Source: Azospirillum canadense (GTDB taxonomy: Bacteria; Pseudomonadota; Alphaproteobacteria; Azospirillales; Azospirillaceae). Taken from it: a DNA stretch of 64,000 nt. How positions within the stretch are numbered: the stretch's first letter is position 1; every line of letters begins with the position of its first letter. Both the position numbers and the translations under genes were made by a program. Positions 9,043 through 17,783 of this stretch are shown here, in pieces. Location of the stretch: contig NZ_JAOQNG010000003.1 of NCBI RefSeq assembly GCF_025961225.1, positions 434,001 through 498,000 of the forward strand. Direction: 5' to 3'. The notes beneath the pieces are model-generated. The model searched no databases. It worked only from the letters and a program-made list of their open reading frames with translations, and was not told where the DNA came from.

Positions 9043-10141
9043 TTGGTGCACAACTCGGCGTTCTGACGGATTCGGCCCTGCTACGCTGCTGATCAAGCGA
9101 CCTTGCGGGAGATCGGCATGCCAAGGCTGGTCATAATGTTGAGGACCGTGCAGCCGACAGCGGCCTCGACCTTCTGCGCGGGCAGACTCCGTGCGCGCAG
9201 GCTGCGGCCGATCAGCGTCTTGTACCGCATCATGGCCACCTCGCCCAAGGACCGCCTTCCGTACTGAACCGCCCGTTGCCAGCCGAGCCGTCCGCGTTCC
9301 GCGATCATTTGGATGTGCCGGTCACGCTGTGTGGGAGCGCGCTGGGCGGTGTCGCTCGGCACCGCGGTCGCGCGCGGCGGGATGATGACCTCTGCCTCCG
9401 GCGCCCGTGCCGCGACGGTGCGGTAGATGGGCTCGCCGTCGTACGCGCCATCCGCCAGGACCGTACCAATCGGGCCGGCGATCTGGTCCAGCAGCGGGCC
9501 GACCAGCGAGGCATCGCCGTCGTCCGTGGTGGTCAACGCGGAGGCGAGGATCGCGCCGGTGTCGGGAGCGACGGCCAAGTGCAGTTTCCGCCATGCCCGA
9601 CGCGCTGTGCCGCCGTGCTTTTCCAGGTGCCACTCGCCCGTTCCGAACACTTTCAGCCCGGTGGAGTCGATGACCACGGTGACCGGGCCGTCCGCCTTCG
9701 CCAACGCCCTCGCCACCTCCAGGTTGGCGCGACGGCGCGAGAAGGTCGTGTGATCCGGGACCGGCAGGTCCAGGCCGAGCAGGCGCATGAGCGAGTCCAG
9801 CAAGCCCTCGGTCTGGCGCCACGGCCGACCGAACGCCAAGCGCAGCATCAACCCGGCCTCAATGGCAATATCGGAGTAGCGGGAAGGCCGGCCGCGCCGC
9901 CCCGTGGCGGGCGGCGTCCAGGCGGCGATCGCTTCCGGCGACACCCAGATCGTCAGGTCTCCCCGCCGGCGAAGCGCCGCATCGTAAGCCGCCCAATTCT
10001 CCACCCGATAGCGGGCCTTCGGGATCTTGTGGCGGCGGGACTCATTGGCCTTGTACGGCATCGGAGGCTCGGCTTCAGCGGGGCTGACTTCCTTACCCGG
10101 CAAGCCATTCCCCGCCAACTGCCAACCGATTTTCGCACCAA
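9043..10141 (-). mobile_element. IS5-family element with imperfect terminal repeats
   Basis: Terminal inverted repeats at 9043-9058 and 10126-10141 match at 13 of 16 positions (TTGGTGC...TCGG). They enclose one transposase gene. The same end sequence recurs at the IS5 remnant at 28409, which supports the boundary. No clear target duplication was seen. Confidence 0.7.
9093..10061 (-). CDS. IS5-family transposase
   Basis: A 322-residue DDE transposase beginning MPYKANESRRHKIPKARYRVENW; the open frame extends further upstream, but this Met is the conserved start of the subgroup. Catalytic landmarks are VTVVIDSTGLKV (first Asp), VLADGAYDGEPIY (second Asp) and RRSLGEVAMMRYK (Glu). A second intact relative lies at 43420-44388 and fragments lie at 28491 and 44596, so this subgroup has expanded on this replicon. 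Confidence 0.92.
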   Translation of the reverse strand: MPYKANESRRHKIPKARYRVENWAAYDAALRRRGDLTIWVSPEAIAAWTPPATGRRGRPSRYSDIAIEAGLMLRLAFGRPWRQTEGLLDSLMRLLGLDLPVPDHTTFSRRRANLEVARALAKADGPVTVVIDSTGLKVFGTGEWHLEKHGGTARRAWRKLHLAVAPDTGAILASALTTTDDGDASLVGPLLDQIAGPIGTVLADGAYDGEPIYRTVAARAPEAEVIIPPRATAVPSDTAQRAPTQRDRHIQMIAERGRLGWQRAVQYGRRSLGEVAMMRYKTLIGRSLRARSLPAQKVEAAVGCTVLNIMTSLGMPISRKVA

Positions 10142-10154
10142 CGTCTTCCATCAT

Positions 10155-10725
10155 GCCTTCCCTCGTTCGTATGCTGGACGTTCACGCGCTGGGGAGGTTG
10201 CCGGTCGCAGTCCTTGTCCTTGCGTCCTGCAAGTCGATGCCGATGCCATGGTCTGGCTGCGTTCTCCCCATGGCCCCTTCAAGGCGCCTTACATCTGCGC
10301 CTGAATTCGGACGCCGCCGACATACGTGTCCGGCGGCGACATCGGCATTCCGCCTGTTAAGCCGTGTAGGCGAAGGCGACATTTCAGCCCTCGGATGCGG
10401 TTTAACCGGTTCGTGTTCCTCAACCTTCCAGCACTTCAGCCTCGGGAACCATCTTGGCGTAACGGCTTCGCCTCAATTCCCTTTTCCCGCGGGCTACGTC
10501 ACCCTGCCAGTTGACGGCAGGTCACCGCCGCTTGGGCTCATGCCCCCTTGTATCTCTCAGTTGCCGACCGGTGCGAGGCCGGCGAGGCTATCAGTGGACG
10601 GGAGCCCGCAGCCCCCTGGGGTGATCGAGCCCGCGTGTGAGCACGGCGCCCCGTCCGCTGGTTCCAACCGGAACCCGAACAGTCGCTTGGGCCGCACGGC
10701 GAGCCCGCATTCGCAAGGACGGGTC
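10155..10725 (+). other. 571-bp stretch without a gene, left end of the IS110 element
   Basis: No convincing coding frame is present. It contains a strong hairpin at 10313-10337 (GCCGCC-GACA arms, TACG loop, one bulged C). IS110-family elements are known to carry a structured guide RNA in a long non-coding end beside the recombinase, and this stretch sits directly upstream of one. The exact element boundary was not found. Confidence 0.4.
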
Positions 10726-11673
10726 ATGGAACAGCCTTCCGTTTCGCCAAGCTTTGTTGGCATTGACGTCTCGAAGGACCGCCTGGATGTGCATGTCCTA
10801 CCCACCGGGCAGGCCTTCGCCGTGGCGCGCCACGGCGAAGGCCTGGATCGCCTCGCCAGTGAGCTGCGCGCGCTCGCCCCAGCGCTGGTGGTGCTGGAAG
10901 CCACCGGCGGCTTCGAACTCACCGTGGCCGCCGCTCTGGCCGGCGCCGGGCTTCCCTTGGCCGTGGTCAATCCGCGCCAGATCCGCGATTTCGCCCGCGC
11001 CATCGGGCGGCTCGCCAAGACCGACGCGCTGGACGCCCAAGTCATCGCGCTGTTTGCCGAGCGCATCCGCCCCGAACCGCGCCCGGTCGCCGACACCGAC
11101 AGCCAGGCTCTGGCCGAACTGGTCGCCCGCCGCCGCCAGATCGTCGAGATGATCGGCATGGAAAGCAACCGACGCCGCCAAGCCAAAAGCCCACGCGTGC
11201 GCCGGACCATCGAGGTCACGCTGAAGACCCTGGAGGCCCAGCTCGCTGAACTCGACAAGGACATCAACGACACCGTGCGCGGCTCGCCCGTTTGGCGGGC
11301 CGCCGACGACCTCCTCACCTCGGTCCCCGGCATCGGCGACGTCACCGCCCGGACCCTGATCGCCGACCTCCCTGAACTCGGCCGGCTCGACCGCCGGCGC
11401 ATCGCCGCCTTGGTCGGCGTCGCTCCGATCAACCGCGACTCCGGCCAGATGCGCGGCCACAGGGCCATCGCCGGGGGGCGAACCGCCGTCCGCAATGTCC
11501 TGTACATGGCCACACTGACCGCCATCCGCTGGAATCCCGTCATCAAGGCCCACTACGCCCGCATCGTCGCGGCCGGACGACCGAAGAAGCTCGCCATCGT
11601 CGCCTGCATGCGACACCTGCTCACCATCCTCAACGCCATCGTCCGAACCGCCTCGCCATGGAAAGCCGCTTGA
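10726..11673 (+). CDS. IS110-family transposase (DEDD recombinase)
   Basis: The 315-residue protein has the IS110 layout. The N-terminal RuvC-like DEDD domain shows D14 (GIDVSK), E59 (LEATGG), D100 and D103 (KTDALDA). The C-terminal Transposase_20 domain has the PGIGDVTARTLIADLPELG helix-hairpin-helix and the RDSGQMRGHR segment with the conserved serine. The start at 10726 is chosen because GIDVSK must lie within the first 20 residues. The element has landed inside an IS3 transposase gene: the IS3 reading frame stops matching at about 11782. Confidence 0.9.
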   Translation: MEQPSVSPSFVGIDVSKDRLDVHVLPTGQAFAVARHGEGLDRLASELRALAPALVVLEATGGFELTVAAALAGAGLPLAVVNPRQIRDFARAIGRLAKTDALDAQVIALFAERIRPEPRPVADTDSQALAELVARRRQIVEMIGMESNRRRQAKSPRVRRTIEVTLKTLEAQLAELDKDINDTVRGSPVWRAADDLLTSVPGIGDVTARTLIADLPELGRLDRRRIAALVGVAPINRDSGQMRGHRAIAGGRTAVRNVLYMATLTAIRWNPVIKAHYARIVAAGRPKKLAIVACMRHLLTILNAIVRTASPWKAA

Positions 11674-11781
11674 CCGACAACACAGTCGCTTACAGCAGAG
11701 AGCAAGGCGTTCGTTCAGTTCCTCCTTTCTCTTCAGCATTCCAGACATACGCACCCCGGTCCATCCGGGTCGAGGCGCACC

Positions 11782-12201
11782 GTAGGTAAAGTCCGCGACC
11801 CACAAGGCATTCGGGCGGGGCGCCTGGAATTGGCGGTTCACCCGGTCGAGCGGACAGGGTGCCGCCCGGTCGCTGATCGTGGTCCGCACCGCCTTGCCGC
11901 GCGTCGCTCCCTTCAGGCCCATCTGGCGCATTAGCCGGGCCACCGTGCAGCGCGCCACGTCGTGGCCCTCCCGCCGCAACTGCCGCCACACTTTCCTCAC
12001 CCCATAGACCTGGAAGTTGTCATTCCAGACCCGTCGGATAGCCAAACTCAGCTCCGCGTCACTTCGGGAGCGGGCCGGCACCTTGGCCGGATCGGCCGTC
12101 CGGGCAGCATGGGGGTAGTAGGTGGACGGGGCGATCGGCTGCACTCTGCAGATCGGCTCGACCCCGTGGACGGCGCAGTGTGCGTCGATGAAGGCGATCA
12201 T
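11782..12201 (-). pseudogene. IS3 transposase OrfB, truncated
   Basis: About 140 codons of OrfB remain, from MIAFIDAHCAVHGVEPICRV through the HTH_21 region (VYGVRKVWRQLRREGHDVARCTVARLMRQMGLKG) to NALWVADFTY, which carries the first catalytic Asp of the rve domain. After that Tyr the sequence no longer resembles IS3. The second Asp and the Glu are missing, so the protein cannot transpose. It overlaps OrfA by 4 bp in another frame, as expected for IS3 frameshifting. Confidence 0.8.
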
Positions 12202-12527
12202 TTCTTGAACGGGCGGTCGAGCTCCGCCTGGGCGAAATACGCCGAAGCCTTGCGCAGGATCTCGTTCGCCTGACGCAGTTCCCGGACCTCGCGCTCCAGC
12301 GCCTTGATCCGCTCCTGCTCGTCCGTCGTCGGGCCGGGCCGCTTGCCCTGGTCGCGCTCGGCCTGCCGGACCCAGCCCCGCAGCGTCTCCGCCGTGCAGC
12401 CGATCTTCGCCGCGATCGAGCCGATCGCCGCCCACTGCGAGGCGTGATCCCCCTCGTGCTCGAACACCATCCGAACCGCGCGCTCGCGGACTTCAGGGGC
12501 GTATTTGGGTGATGCCGGTTTCGTCAT
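12198..12527 (-). CDS. IS3-family transposase OrfA
   Basis: A complete 109-residue OrfA: MTKPASPKYAPEVRERAVRM, a Transposase_8 helix-turn-helix (AKIGCTAETLRGWVRQAE), and a leucine-zipper-like coiled coil (RIKALEREVRELRQANEILRKA) used for multimerisation. It is intact although its partner OrfB is cut off. Confidence 0.88.
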   Translation of the reverse strand: MTKPASPKYAPEVRERAVRMVFEHEGDHASQWAAIGSIAAKIGCTAETLRGWVRQAERDQGKRPGPTTDEQERIKALEREVRELRQANEILRKASAYFAQAELDRPFKK

Positions 12528-12577
12528 GATGACCCCAGTCTCTCAGAGGATGGGGCCTCCGGGAAACCCGGCGCGGT

Positions 12578-12880
12578 TCAAAGTGATTTGGCGTCGGCTC
12601 CAGCCGCCGTGACCCACGTGGTCCGATCCAGGCTCGGTGCAAGCCGCCGCCAGATTGCGATCGCACCATCCGCCGGCGGTTGGGGGCCCGCGTGCAGACG
12701 CAGGGCGACCGCCGCCCAAACGAGACCATCCGCGCCCGGCCTGCGAGCCTCTGCCATGAGACGCTCCACCACGGGCGACACCGGTCCAGCACGCCCGTCC
12801 GCACCGAACCCGAACCCGTCCGCAAGCCGCCCGATTGGATCGTTGTCGATCGATCCGACATCCCACACATTCATGATCAT
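12578..12880 (-). pseudogene. Hypothetical protein, C-terminus cut by IS3 insertion
   Basis: The 100-residue frame begins MIMNVWDVGSIDNDPIGRLA and looks coding (balanced composition, several Trp). No family is recognised. The stop codon TGA at 12578-12580 is the first triplet of the IS3 tip, so the natural C-terminus was replaced when IS3 inserted. The lost part is not present on the other side of the IS cluster in this window. Confidence 0.5.
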
Positions 12881-13217
12881 GCCATGCTCAACAAGCCGCC
12901 ACCGGCCTTGTTCATCGATGGTGCCAGATCACCCGAGCCAAGCGACGGAAGTGAGCCTTGGTGCTTCGTGAGGATACGAACCATCTAGGCTCGACCAGTG
13001 TCAGCAACCAAAGGTCACTCCGTGTCTTATATGGCGGAGTGTCAATCGATAACTCCGCGAAAAATCTCATGAAAGCGCAATAACTTAAGAGACAGCTGGT
13101 TCTGGCTCGGGCTCCAAAATGGGCGCATTTGCAATCGAAAATTTTCATTGAGGCTTGCCAATAAAAAACTGCAGTATGGTTGTGCGGCGCTTGACGCTGC
13201 CCCTCGCCGCGCTTCCA
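12881..13217. other. Gene-free stretch
   Basis: No convincing coding frame. It is AT-richer than its surroundings around 13060-13170 and may hold remnants of a lost gene or a promoter. Nothing specific is recognised. Confidence 0.4.
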
Positions 13218-13364
13218 TCATGGTCGCCGCCCCATAGAGGCGCCGGCAAACCATAAGACGGCGGCGGCGAGCACGGCCCCGGACATCCACCATGGATCAC
13301 CGTGCGACAGGATCGACGCGAGGATGACGACCGCAAAACTCATGATTATGATCATTGCGCTCAT
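13218..13364 (-). CDS. Two-helix membrane microprotein, 48 aa
   Basis: A short frame starting MSAMIIIMSFAVVILASILS and ending WFAGASMGRRP. Two hydrophobic helices (about residues 4-19 and 28-43) are joined by a short HGDPWW loop, with a basic C-terminus facing the cytoplasm. A near-perfect GGAGG site lies 9 bp upstream of the ATG at 13364, which decides the start and is the best evidence that the gene is real. No family is recognised. Confidence 0.55.
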   Translation of the reverse strand: MSAMIIIMSFAVVILASILSHGDPWWMSGAVLAAAVLWFAGASMGRRP

Positions 13365-13858
13365 CACGCTATCCTCCGGCCATGGTCGTTGTCGCATCGA
13401 CGTTGAGCAAGGCGCTGCACCGAACCTCCTGCGCAAAAAATGCCGAAGCGGGCATCGCGTTCGATAGCCTCGGCGACAACGAAGCCCCATCTCAGGGCTT
13501 CAATAACGCCGGATCGGTGGTGAGGTGACAACGCCTTTGCCGGCACGCGCAGCCGGACGAATGTTGCACAGGCCGAAAGCCAGCAACGTGCGTAACCGAC
13601 CCGCCCCTTCTCCCAATGCGCGCTACCGGGCGGCCAGCACGATGAGGCCAACCAGTGCCGCCAAGGGGAGCATATACAATGGGTTGATCCCGTGCGCCTC
13701 TAGACGCTCCCAAAGATGCGGTTTCGTAGAACACCCCCTCTGTATGGGGCAATGGTACCGACCAAGTCACCTAAGGCGCTCCGGAGGCGCCAAGACCGGA
13801 TACTTGCCGACACAATGAATATGGGATGAGCATGCTCGCCACGCGATGCGCAGAAGAG
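13365..13858. other. Stretch without an intact gene
   Basis: On the minus strand around 13620-13700 a frame without a start codon reads LWERLEAHGINPLYMLPLAALVG then a stop; it looks like the C-terminal membrane helix of a lost protein. The rest is not recognisable. Confidence 0.3.
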
Positions 13859-14640
13859 GGCTCTGTTGCAAAGTCGGAAATTGGGTGAAAGTCGTTCCAG
13901 CTTGAGCAACTTCAGGCAGCAACCCCGAACAGGATGGTGATGAAGGAGGCTTGGCTGCTCATGTCGTCGGCGGGAATGGCGGCAATCTGCCCTTTGCGGA
14001 CCATGGCCATGATCTCGTGGCCGGCGATCGGTCGGCGCGTGGTATGGAAGCTTTTGAAGCCGAGACCAGGACGGACCAACCGTTTGATCCGCCGATGATC
14101 TTGTTCAACGATATTGTTGAGAGACTTGATTTGCCGCAGCTTGGCGAAGCGCCACAGCTCGCCGTCCGTCTTCATCGCCGTGGTTGCGCTCGGATAGGCG
14201 GCGTTCTTGTCCACGGTGAGGGTGCGCGGGTTGACCGTATGGGCTTGTTTGAGCGCTTTGCGGAAGAAGCGGTGCGCGCTCGCGCCATCACGCTTGGCGC
14301 TGAGCAGGAAGTCGATCGTCTGCCCGTGCCCATCGACGGTGCGGTACAGATACACCCAGCGCCCCTTCACCTTGATGTAGGTCTCATCGACCCGCCAGGA
14401 GCCGGTGGTCATGCGCAGGAGCGGGCGCAGGCGCTTGTCCAACTCCGGGGCCTGGGCCTGGATCCAGCGGTAGAGCGTGGTGTGGTCGACCGAAACGCCG
14501 CGGTCGGCCAGCATGTGCTCGAGATTACGATAGCTGATCGGAAACGGCAGGGACCAGCGCACCGCCCACAGGATCACCGCCGCCGTGAACTGCCGGCCCT
14601 TGAACGGCTTCTGCCCGCTGCCCATGACCCCGTTCACCCC
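13859..14640 (-). mobile_element. IS6-family element, right end missing
   Basis: The left tip at 13859 begins GGCTCTGTTGCAAAG, the standard IS6/IS26 end. No matching inverted repeat follows the transposase start at 14625; a different gene fragment begins within about 15 bp. The element has therefore lost its right end. Confidence 0.65.
13912..14625 (-). CDS. IS6-family transposase
   Basis: A 237-residue DDE transposase. The start MGSGQKPFKGRQF matches the IS6 N-terminus; the open frame upstream is unrelated. Landmarks are the helix-turn-helix VSVDHTTLYRWIQ, SWRVDETYIKVKG (Asp 80), LTVDKNAAYP (Asp 139) and NNIVEQDHRRIKR (Glu 174). The protein appears intact even though the element lacks one end. 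Confidence 0.92.
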   Translation of the reverse strand: MGSGQKPFKGRQFTAAVILWAVRWSLPFPISYRNLEHMLADRGVSVDHTTLYRWIQAQAPELDKRLRPLLRMTTGSWRVDETYIKVKGRWVYLYRTVDGHGQTIDFLLSAKRDGASAHRFFRKALKQAHTVNPRTLTVDKNAAYPSATTAMKTDGELWRFAKLRQIKSLNNIVEQDHRRIKRLVRPGLGFKSFHTTRRPIAGHEIMAMVRKGQIAAIPADDMSSQASFITILFGVAA

Positions 14641-14875
14641 AGCTGCCGAAAGGGGCTGGGTTCTACCCGATCTCCGCGCCGCCGAAAACGCTGCAGCAGA
14701 ACCGATGGAGAGGCGAAAACGCCGGAATTTGGGCGGCATGGATTGCGTGGCAGGAGCCTGTTGAACCGAGGAGCAATGCGGCCTTCTTCGGCATTTGCTG
14801 GAAGCTCTCGCACGGCAAGGCCGAGCGGGCGCCGGCCGTGACCAGTGAGATCCTGGCCAACCTTGACGCCCTCTA
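14640..14875 (+). pseudogene. C-terminal fragment of an unknown protein
   Basis: An open frame without a start runs from the IS6 junction to a TAA at 14873. It contains ENAGIWAAWIAWQEP and SNAAFFGICWKLSHGKAERAP and ends EILANLDAL. The composition looks like real protein. The 5' part was probably removed with the IS6 right end. No family is recognised. Confidence 0.35.
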
Positions 14876-15271
14876 AGGAGCCGCCGACGGCCCGCAGGCC
14901 CGGACGGTGGCCACGCAGCTGCGCGGGTTGCAGACCGACGTTGCCGGACGGGCCAATTTGACCATCGACTACGGCGACGACCGGAAGCATCATCCAGCGA
15001 CGGCGGCACCGGCGCGTGGGGTGCCAACCAGGCCGTGCGCTGGTTCCCGCGCATTGCCCGCTGGATGCTGAAGGTGCGCACCGCGACGACGAATGGTCGC
15101 CGGCCTCGGATTTCGTGGACGCCAAACCCTACGCCCACCGGCTTTTCCGTTGGGCGGCATGGAATCAAGGTTTGCGGCGGTTTCGTTTCGAGATCAACGC
15201 CCACCAACGGCACGGAAGACACCCGCTCAGCCGAGGCCCGCTTGACGGCGCCTCGGCTTGGGCATAGCTAA
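14876..15271 (+). pseudogene. Decayed coding sequence
   Basis: Three frames carry consecutive protein-like stretches, for example VATQLRGLQTDVAGRANLTIDYGDD (14908 on), then GANQAVRWFPRIARWMLKV and PYAHRLFRWAAWNQGLRRF in other frames. This suggests one gene broken by at least two frameshifts. It ends just before the antitoxin ribosome site. The original function is unknown. Confidence 0.3.
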
Positions 15272-15295
15272 ATGATGTCCGAAAAGGAGGTCACG

Positions 15296-15541
15296 ATGGG
15301 CCACGTCAGCATGAAGGATTTCCAGGCCAACCTTGACGCGCATCTGGACGATGCGGCGCGGACGCCCCTCACCGTGGAGCGCCCTGGGGCCGACGCGGTG
15401 GTGGTGATGTCGGAGCGGGACTACGCGGGCCTGATGGAAACCTTCCACCTGCTCAAGAGCCCGGCCAACGCCGAGCGCCTGATGCGCTCGATCGCCGCGC
15501 TTGACGCCGGGAAGGGTGTTGAGCACGACCCGACCGCATGA
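15296..15541 (+). CDS. Phd/YefM-type antitoxin
   Basis: An 81-residue protein, MGHVSMKDFQANLDAHLDDAAR..., with the Phd/YefM fold signature: a short N-terminal DNA-binding region, the strand ADAVVVMSERDYAGLMET, and an acidic C-terminal tail that should wrap the toxin. The start at 15296 is set by a GGAGG site 6 bp upstream; two in-frame Met codons at 15272 and 15275 lack one. It overlaps the toxin gene by 4 bp (ATGA). Confidence 0.9.
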   Translation: MGHVSMKDFQANLDAHLDDAARTPLTVERPGADAVVVMSERDYAGLMETFHLLKSPANAERLMRSIAALDAGKGVEHDPTA

Positions 15542-15804
15542 AGCTCGTTTGGTCGGAGGATTCCTGGGCCGAGTACCTGCACTGGCAGGAGCACGACCCG
15601 AAGATGGTGGAACGCATCAACGAACTGCTCAAAGATTCCAAGCGCAATCCGTTCAAGGGGCTCGGCAAACCGGAGCCATTGAAGGAAAACCTGAAAGGCT
15701 GGTGGTCGCGGCGCATCACCGGAGAGCACCGCTTGGTGTACCGGGTGACCGGCACGGGCGAGTCGCAGGCGCTGGAGATCGCCAGTTGTCGCTATCATTA
15801 TTGA
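15538..15804 (+). CDS. yoeB: YoeB-type ribosome-dependent mRNA interferase toxin
   Basis: An 88-residue toxin of the RelE superfamily. Residues corresponding to the YoeB active site are present: E46 (GKPEPLKEN), R65 (TGEHRLVYRV) and the C-terminal His-Tyr (CRYHY, residues 87-88). The N-terminus MKLVWSEDSWAEYLHWQ is characteristic. It is translated with its antitoxin through an ATGA overlap; the complex should repress its own promoter. It appears complete and active. Confidence 0.92.
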   Translation: MKLVWSEDSWAEYLHWQEHDPKMVERINELLKDSKRNPFKGLGKPEPLKENLKGWWSRRITGEHRLVYRVTGTGESQALEIASCRYHY

Positions 15805-16087
15805 GACCGGTTCGTCAGCATTCGCGCTAACCGCCATGTTGCACGATTGGGTTGATGGGCCCTGTGACGTGACTTGACCCGACGCGCGAAATCGCGGCAT
15901 TCCCCGACCGGTTCGCGCGGTCGCAGCCTGCCAGTCGGCCATAGCTCCGTCCGTAGAAGCTGTTTGCAGCGGGCAAGCCCCAGCTGACGCTAAGCTGGAT
16001 GCTACTTTAAGCTGAACAGGGATAGTGCGGCAGGGGCATAGTCTGGTAGCTGTGTGGGCTTCGCTCTCACCGCTTGGATCGCAGTCT

Positions 16088-16343
16088 ATGGGCACCGCCC
16101 TTCGTCCCGCAAGCACCACACCGGCATCCTGGGACGCGGTCTCGGACGTTGATGCCTTCGTGGATGAGGTGCTGACCGAGCTGACGGCAATGGCGGCGGA
16201 CGGCGCGCGGGCGACCCGCTCGGGACCGAAGCCGGCGCTGACCGGCGCGCCCTTGCGCAAAGCGATCATGGCCATTTGGTGCGCCTGTCACTGTGGCATG
16301 CGGTGGCGGGCCATTGGCCAGCTCTCCGGCATCCCCTTTGGCA
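16088..16343 (+). pseudogene. IS5-family (IS427-like) transposase, N-terminal fragment
   Basis: The fragment reads VDAFVDEVLTELTAMAADG and then the DUF4096-like segment LTGAPLRKAIMAIWCACHCGMRWRAIGQLSGIPFGT. It breaks off abruptly after that Thr at about 16343, where the IS481 remnant begins. The catalytic domain is gone. Confidence 0.65.
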
Positions 16344-16344
16344 C

Positions 16345-17381
16345 GCCATTGACCCAGCAACAACAGCCAGCCTCCGAACTGTCCGGATGCGATAGGTCCT
16401 TGGCGGCATACACCCTGAGCTGAGCGGCAACCTTGATTTTGGTGAGGTCGCACGGACTGGGAGGTCGGTAAGCGGGGTTGATCAGTTCGGGTTTTGCCTT
16501 CAGGCGCTCGCGGACGACCTCGTCGGGCGAGTGGCCCTTGAGGACGCGCTGTCGGCGGGCGTTGTCGGCGAGCCGGTAGCCGTGAAGCAGGCGCTCCAGG
16601 GCGTCGTGCGTGCCGATGCACAGGACCAACACCTCGCGCCCGATGCGCCCGTTGAAGCGTTCGACCATGCCATTGGTCTGCGGCGTATAGGGCTTGGTCT
16701 TGCGGTGCTGCACGCCCAAGGCGCGGCAGGCGGCCTCGAAGCCGTCGGCGGTGAAGCAACGGCCGCGGTCGGTCAGCACGTGGGTGATGGTGAAGGGAAA
16801 GGCGGTGACCGCCTCGTTCAGGAAGGCGGTGGCGGCAGCTTCCGTCTCCTCGTCCTTGACCGCCAGGTGGACCATCCGCGAGGCGCGGTCGATGGCGACA
16901 TTAGAGGTAGCGTTTGCGCGCGCCGGCGCCGATCACGTGCAGCTTCGGCAGGTGCTTGATGGCGATGTGCAGGAAACCGAGGTCGTATGCCTTGAACGTC
17001 TTAGTGCCCTTCTTGGGCGTGGTGGTCGGGGGTGTCGGCAGGCGCCCCAGCCCTTCGGCCTTCAGGATCCGGTCGATGGCGTCGCGGTTCAGGTGAGGGA
17101 GGAAGTGGCGCAGCGTGAACGTGAGGTCATCGAGGGGGAACCCGGTGCTCCGGCGCAGCTCACAGACGATGGCGCGTTCTTCCTCGGTGGCCCGCCAGCG
17201 CAGGTGCTGGGGGAGCGACGAGTGATCCTGAACGTCCTCGGGACCACGCTTGCGCCATGTGCGGATGGTTTCGGTGCTGACACCGTAGCGCTTGGCCAGC
17301 ACGCTCGAGGGCTCCGTGGAGGCGGCGATGGCGGCGCGCACCACTGGGGTGGTGCGGGCGTTGGGATGGATTTGGTCCATG
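16345..17381 (-). pseudogene. IS481-family transposase with frameshift and lost catalytic Asp
   Basis: The N-terminal half (17381 to 16901) runs from MDQIHPNARTTPVVRAAIAAS through helix-turn-helix domains to KHLPKLHVIGAGARKRYL and then TAA. The rest (MVHLAVKDEETEAAATAF... VLTDRGRCFTADGF... TPQTNGMVERFNG) continues in another frame. One extra A near 16903 explains the break. In addition, the usual HID-type motif reads LHIAIKHLPKL, so the first catalytic Asp is Ala. The C-terminus runs into the IS5 fragment. Confidence 0.8.
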
Positions 17382-17456
17382 GCGGCTCCTTCCGGCTGGG
17401 GCCGAACAGGCTCAGCGTCGCCGCCACAAGGGATGATGCCCGCCGCGGCCGGCCCG

Positions 17457-17504
17457 TCAACCCTGGCCCTGACGGGCCACCGCCGAAGGCGGCTGTGGGG
17501 TTGA
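17457..17504. repeat. Three-stem structured element, copy 1
   Basis: A 7-bp outer stem (TCAACCC/GGGTTGA) encloses two 5-bp hairpins (GGCCC-TGAC-GGGCC and CCGCC-GAA-GGCGG), separated by single T and A spacers and a 5-nt linker. The copy at 34265-34311 has identical architecture and a compensatory pair change in the outer stem. It lies upstream of the IS481 remnant and of the IS110 transposase at 17784; which element it belongs to is not clear. Confidence 0.6.
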
Positions 17505-17783
17505 CCGGCCGTCACGCGGCGGGCGCTTTTGGCTCGTCATGGCGACGACGGAGGGGACTGCGCCGAAAGCTGGCCTACTGAGGCGCAGGGCCCAGACGCC
17601 TTTCGATCCACCAGCCATGCTCTTGGATGGCCCAACAGACCGGGTCCCAACAACGTTCCGCCATCACACAGCCCCTAGACCCCATGTCCCTGCTGAGCTG
17701 AAGGTGGCTCGTCTCACGTTATGTCGCGAACGAGGATTGCGCCGGGTGGGCCGGCGCCTTGCCTCAGACACAGGAGACGAGCC

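Larger units (their letters stand above)
11782..12580 (-). mobile_element. IS3-family element, 3' end lost
   Basis: The right tip is intact: reading from 12580 on the minus strand it begins TGAACCGCGCCGGG, a typical IS3-group end. The left part ends inside orfB at about 11782, where the DNA beside the IS110 begins. It is therefore a fragment that can no longer move by itself. Confidence 0.75.

Noticed and set aside
10155..10550. Possible degenerate group II intron 5' region
   Set aside because: No GUGYG start, no domain V and no match to the intron at 28-30 kb; the IS110 non-coding end is simpler.
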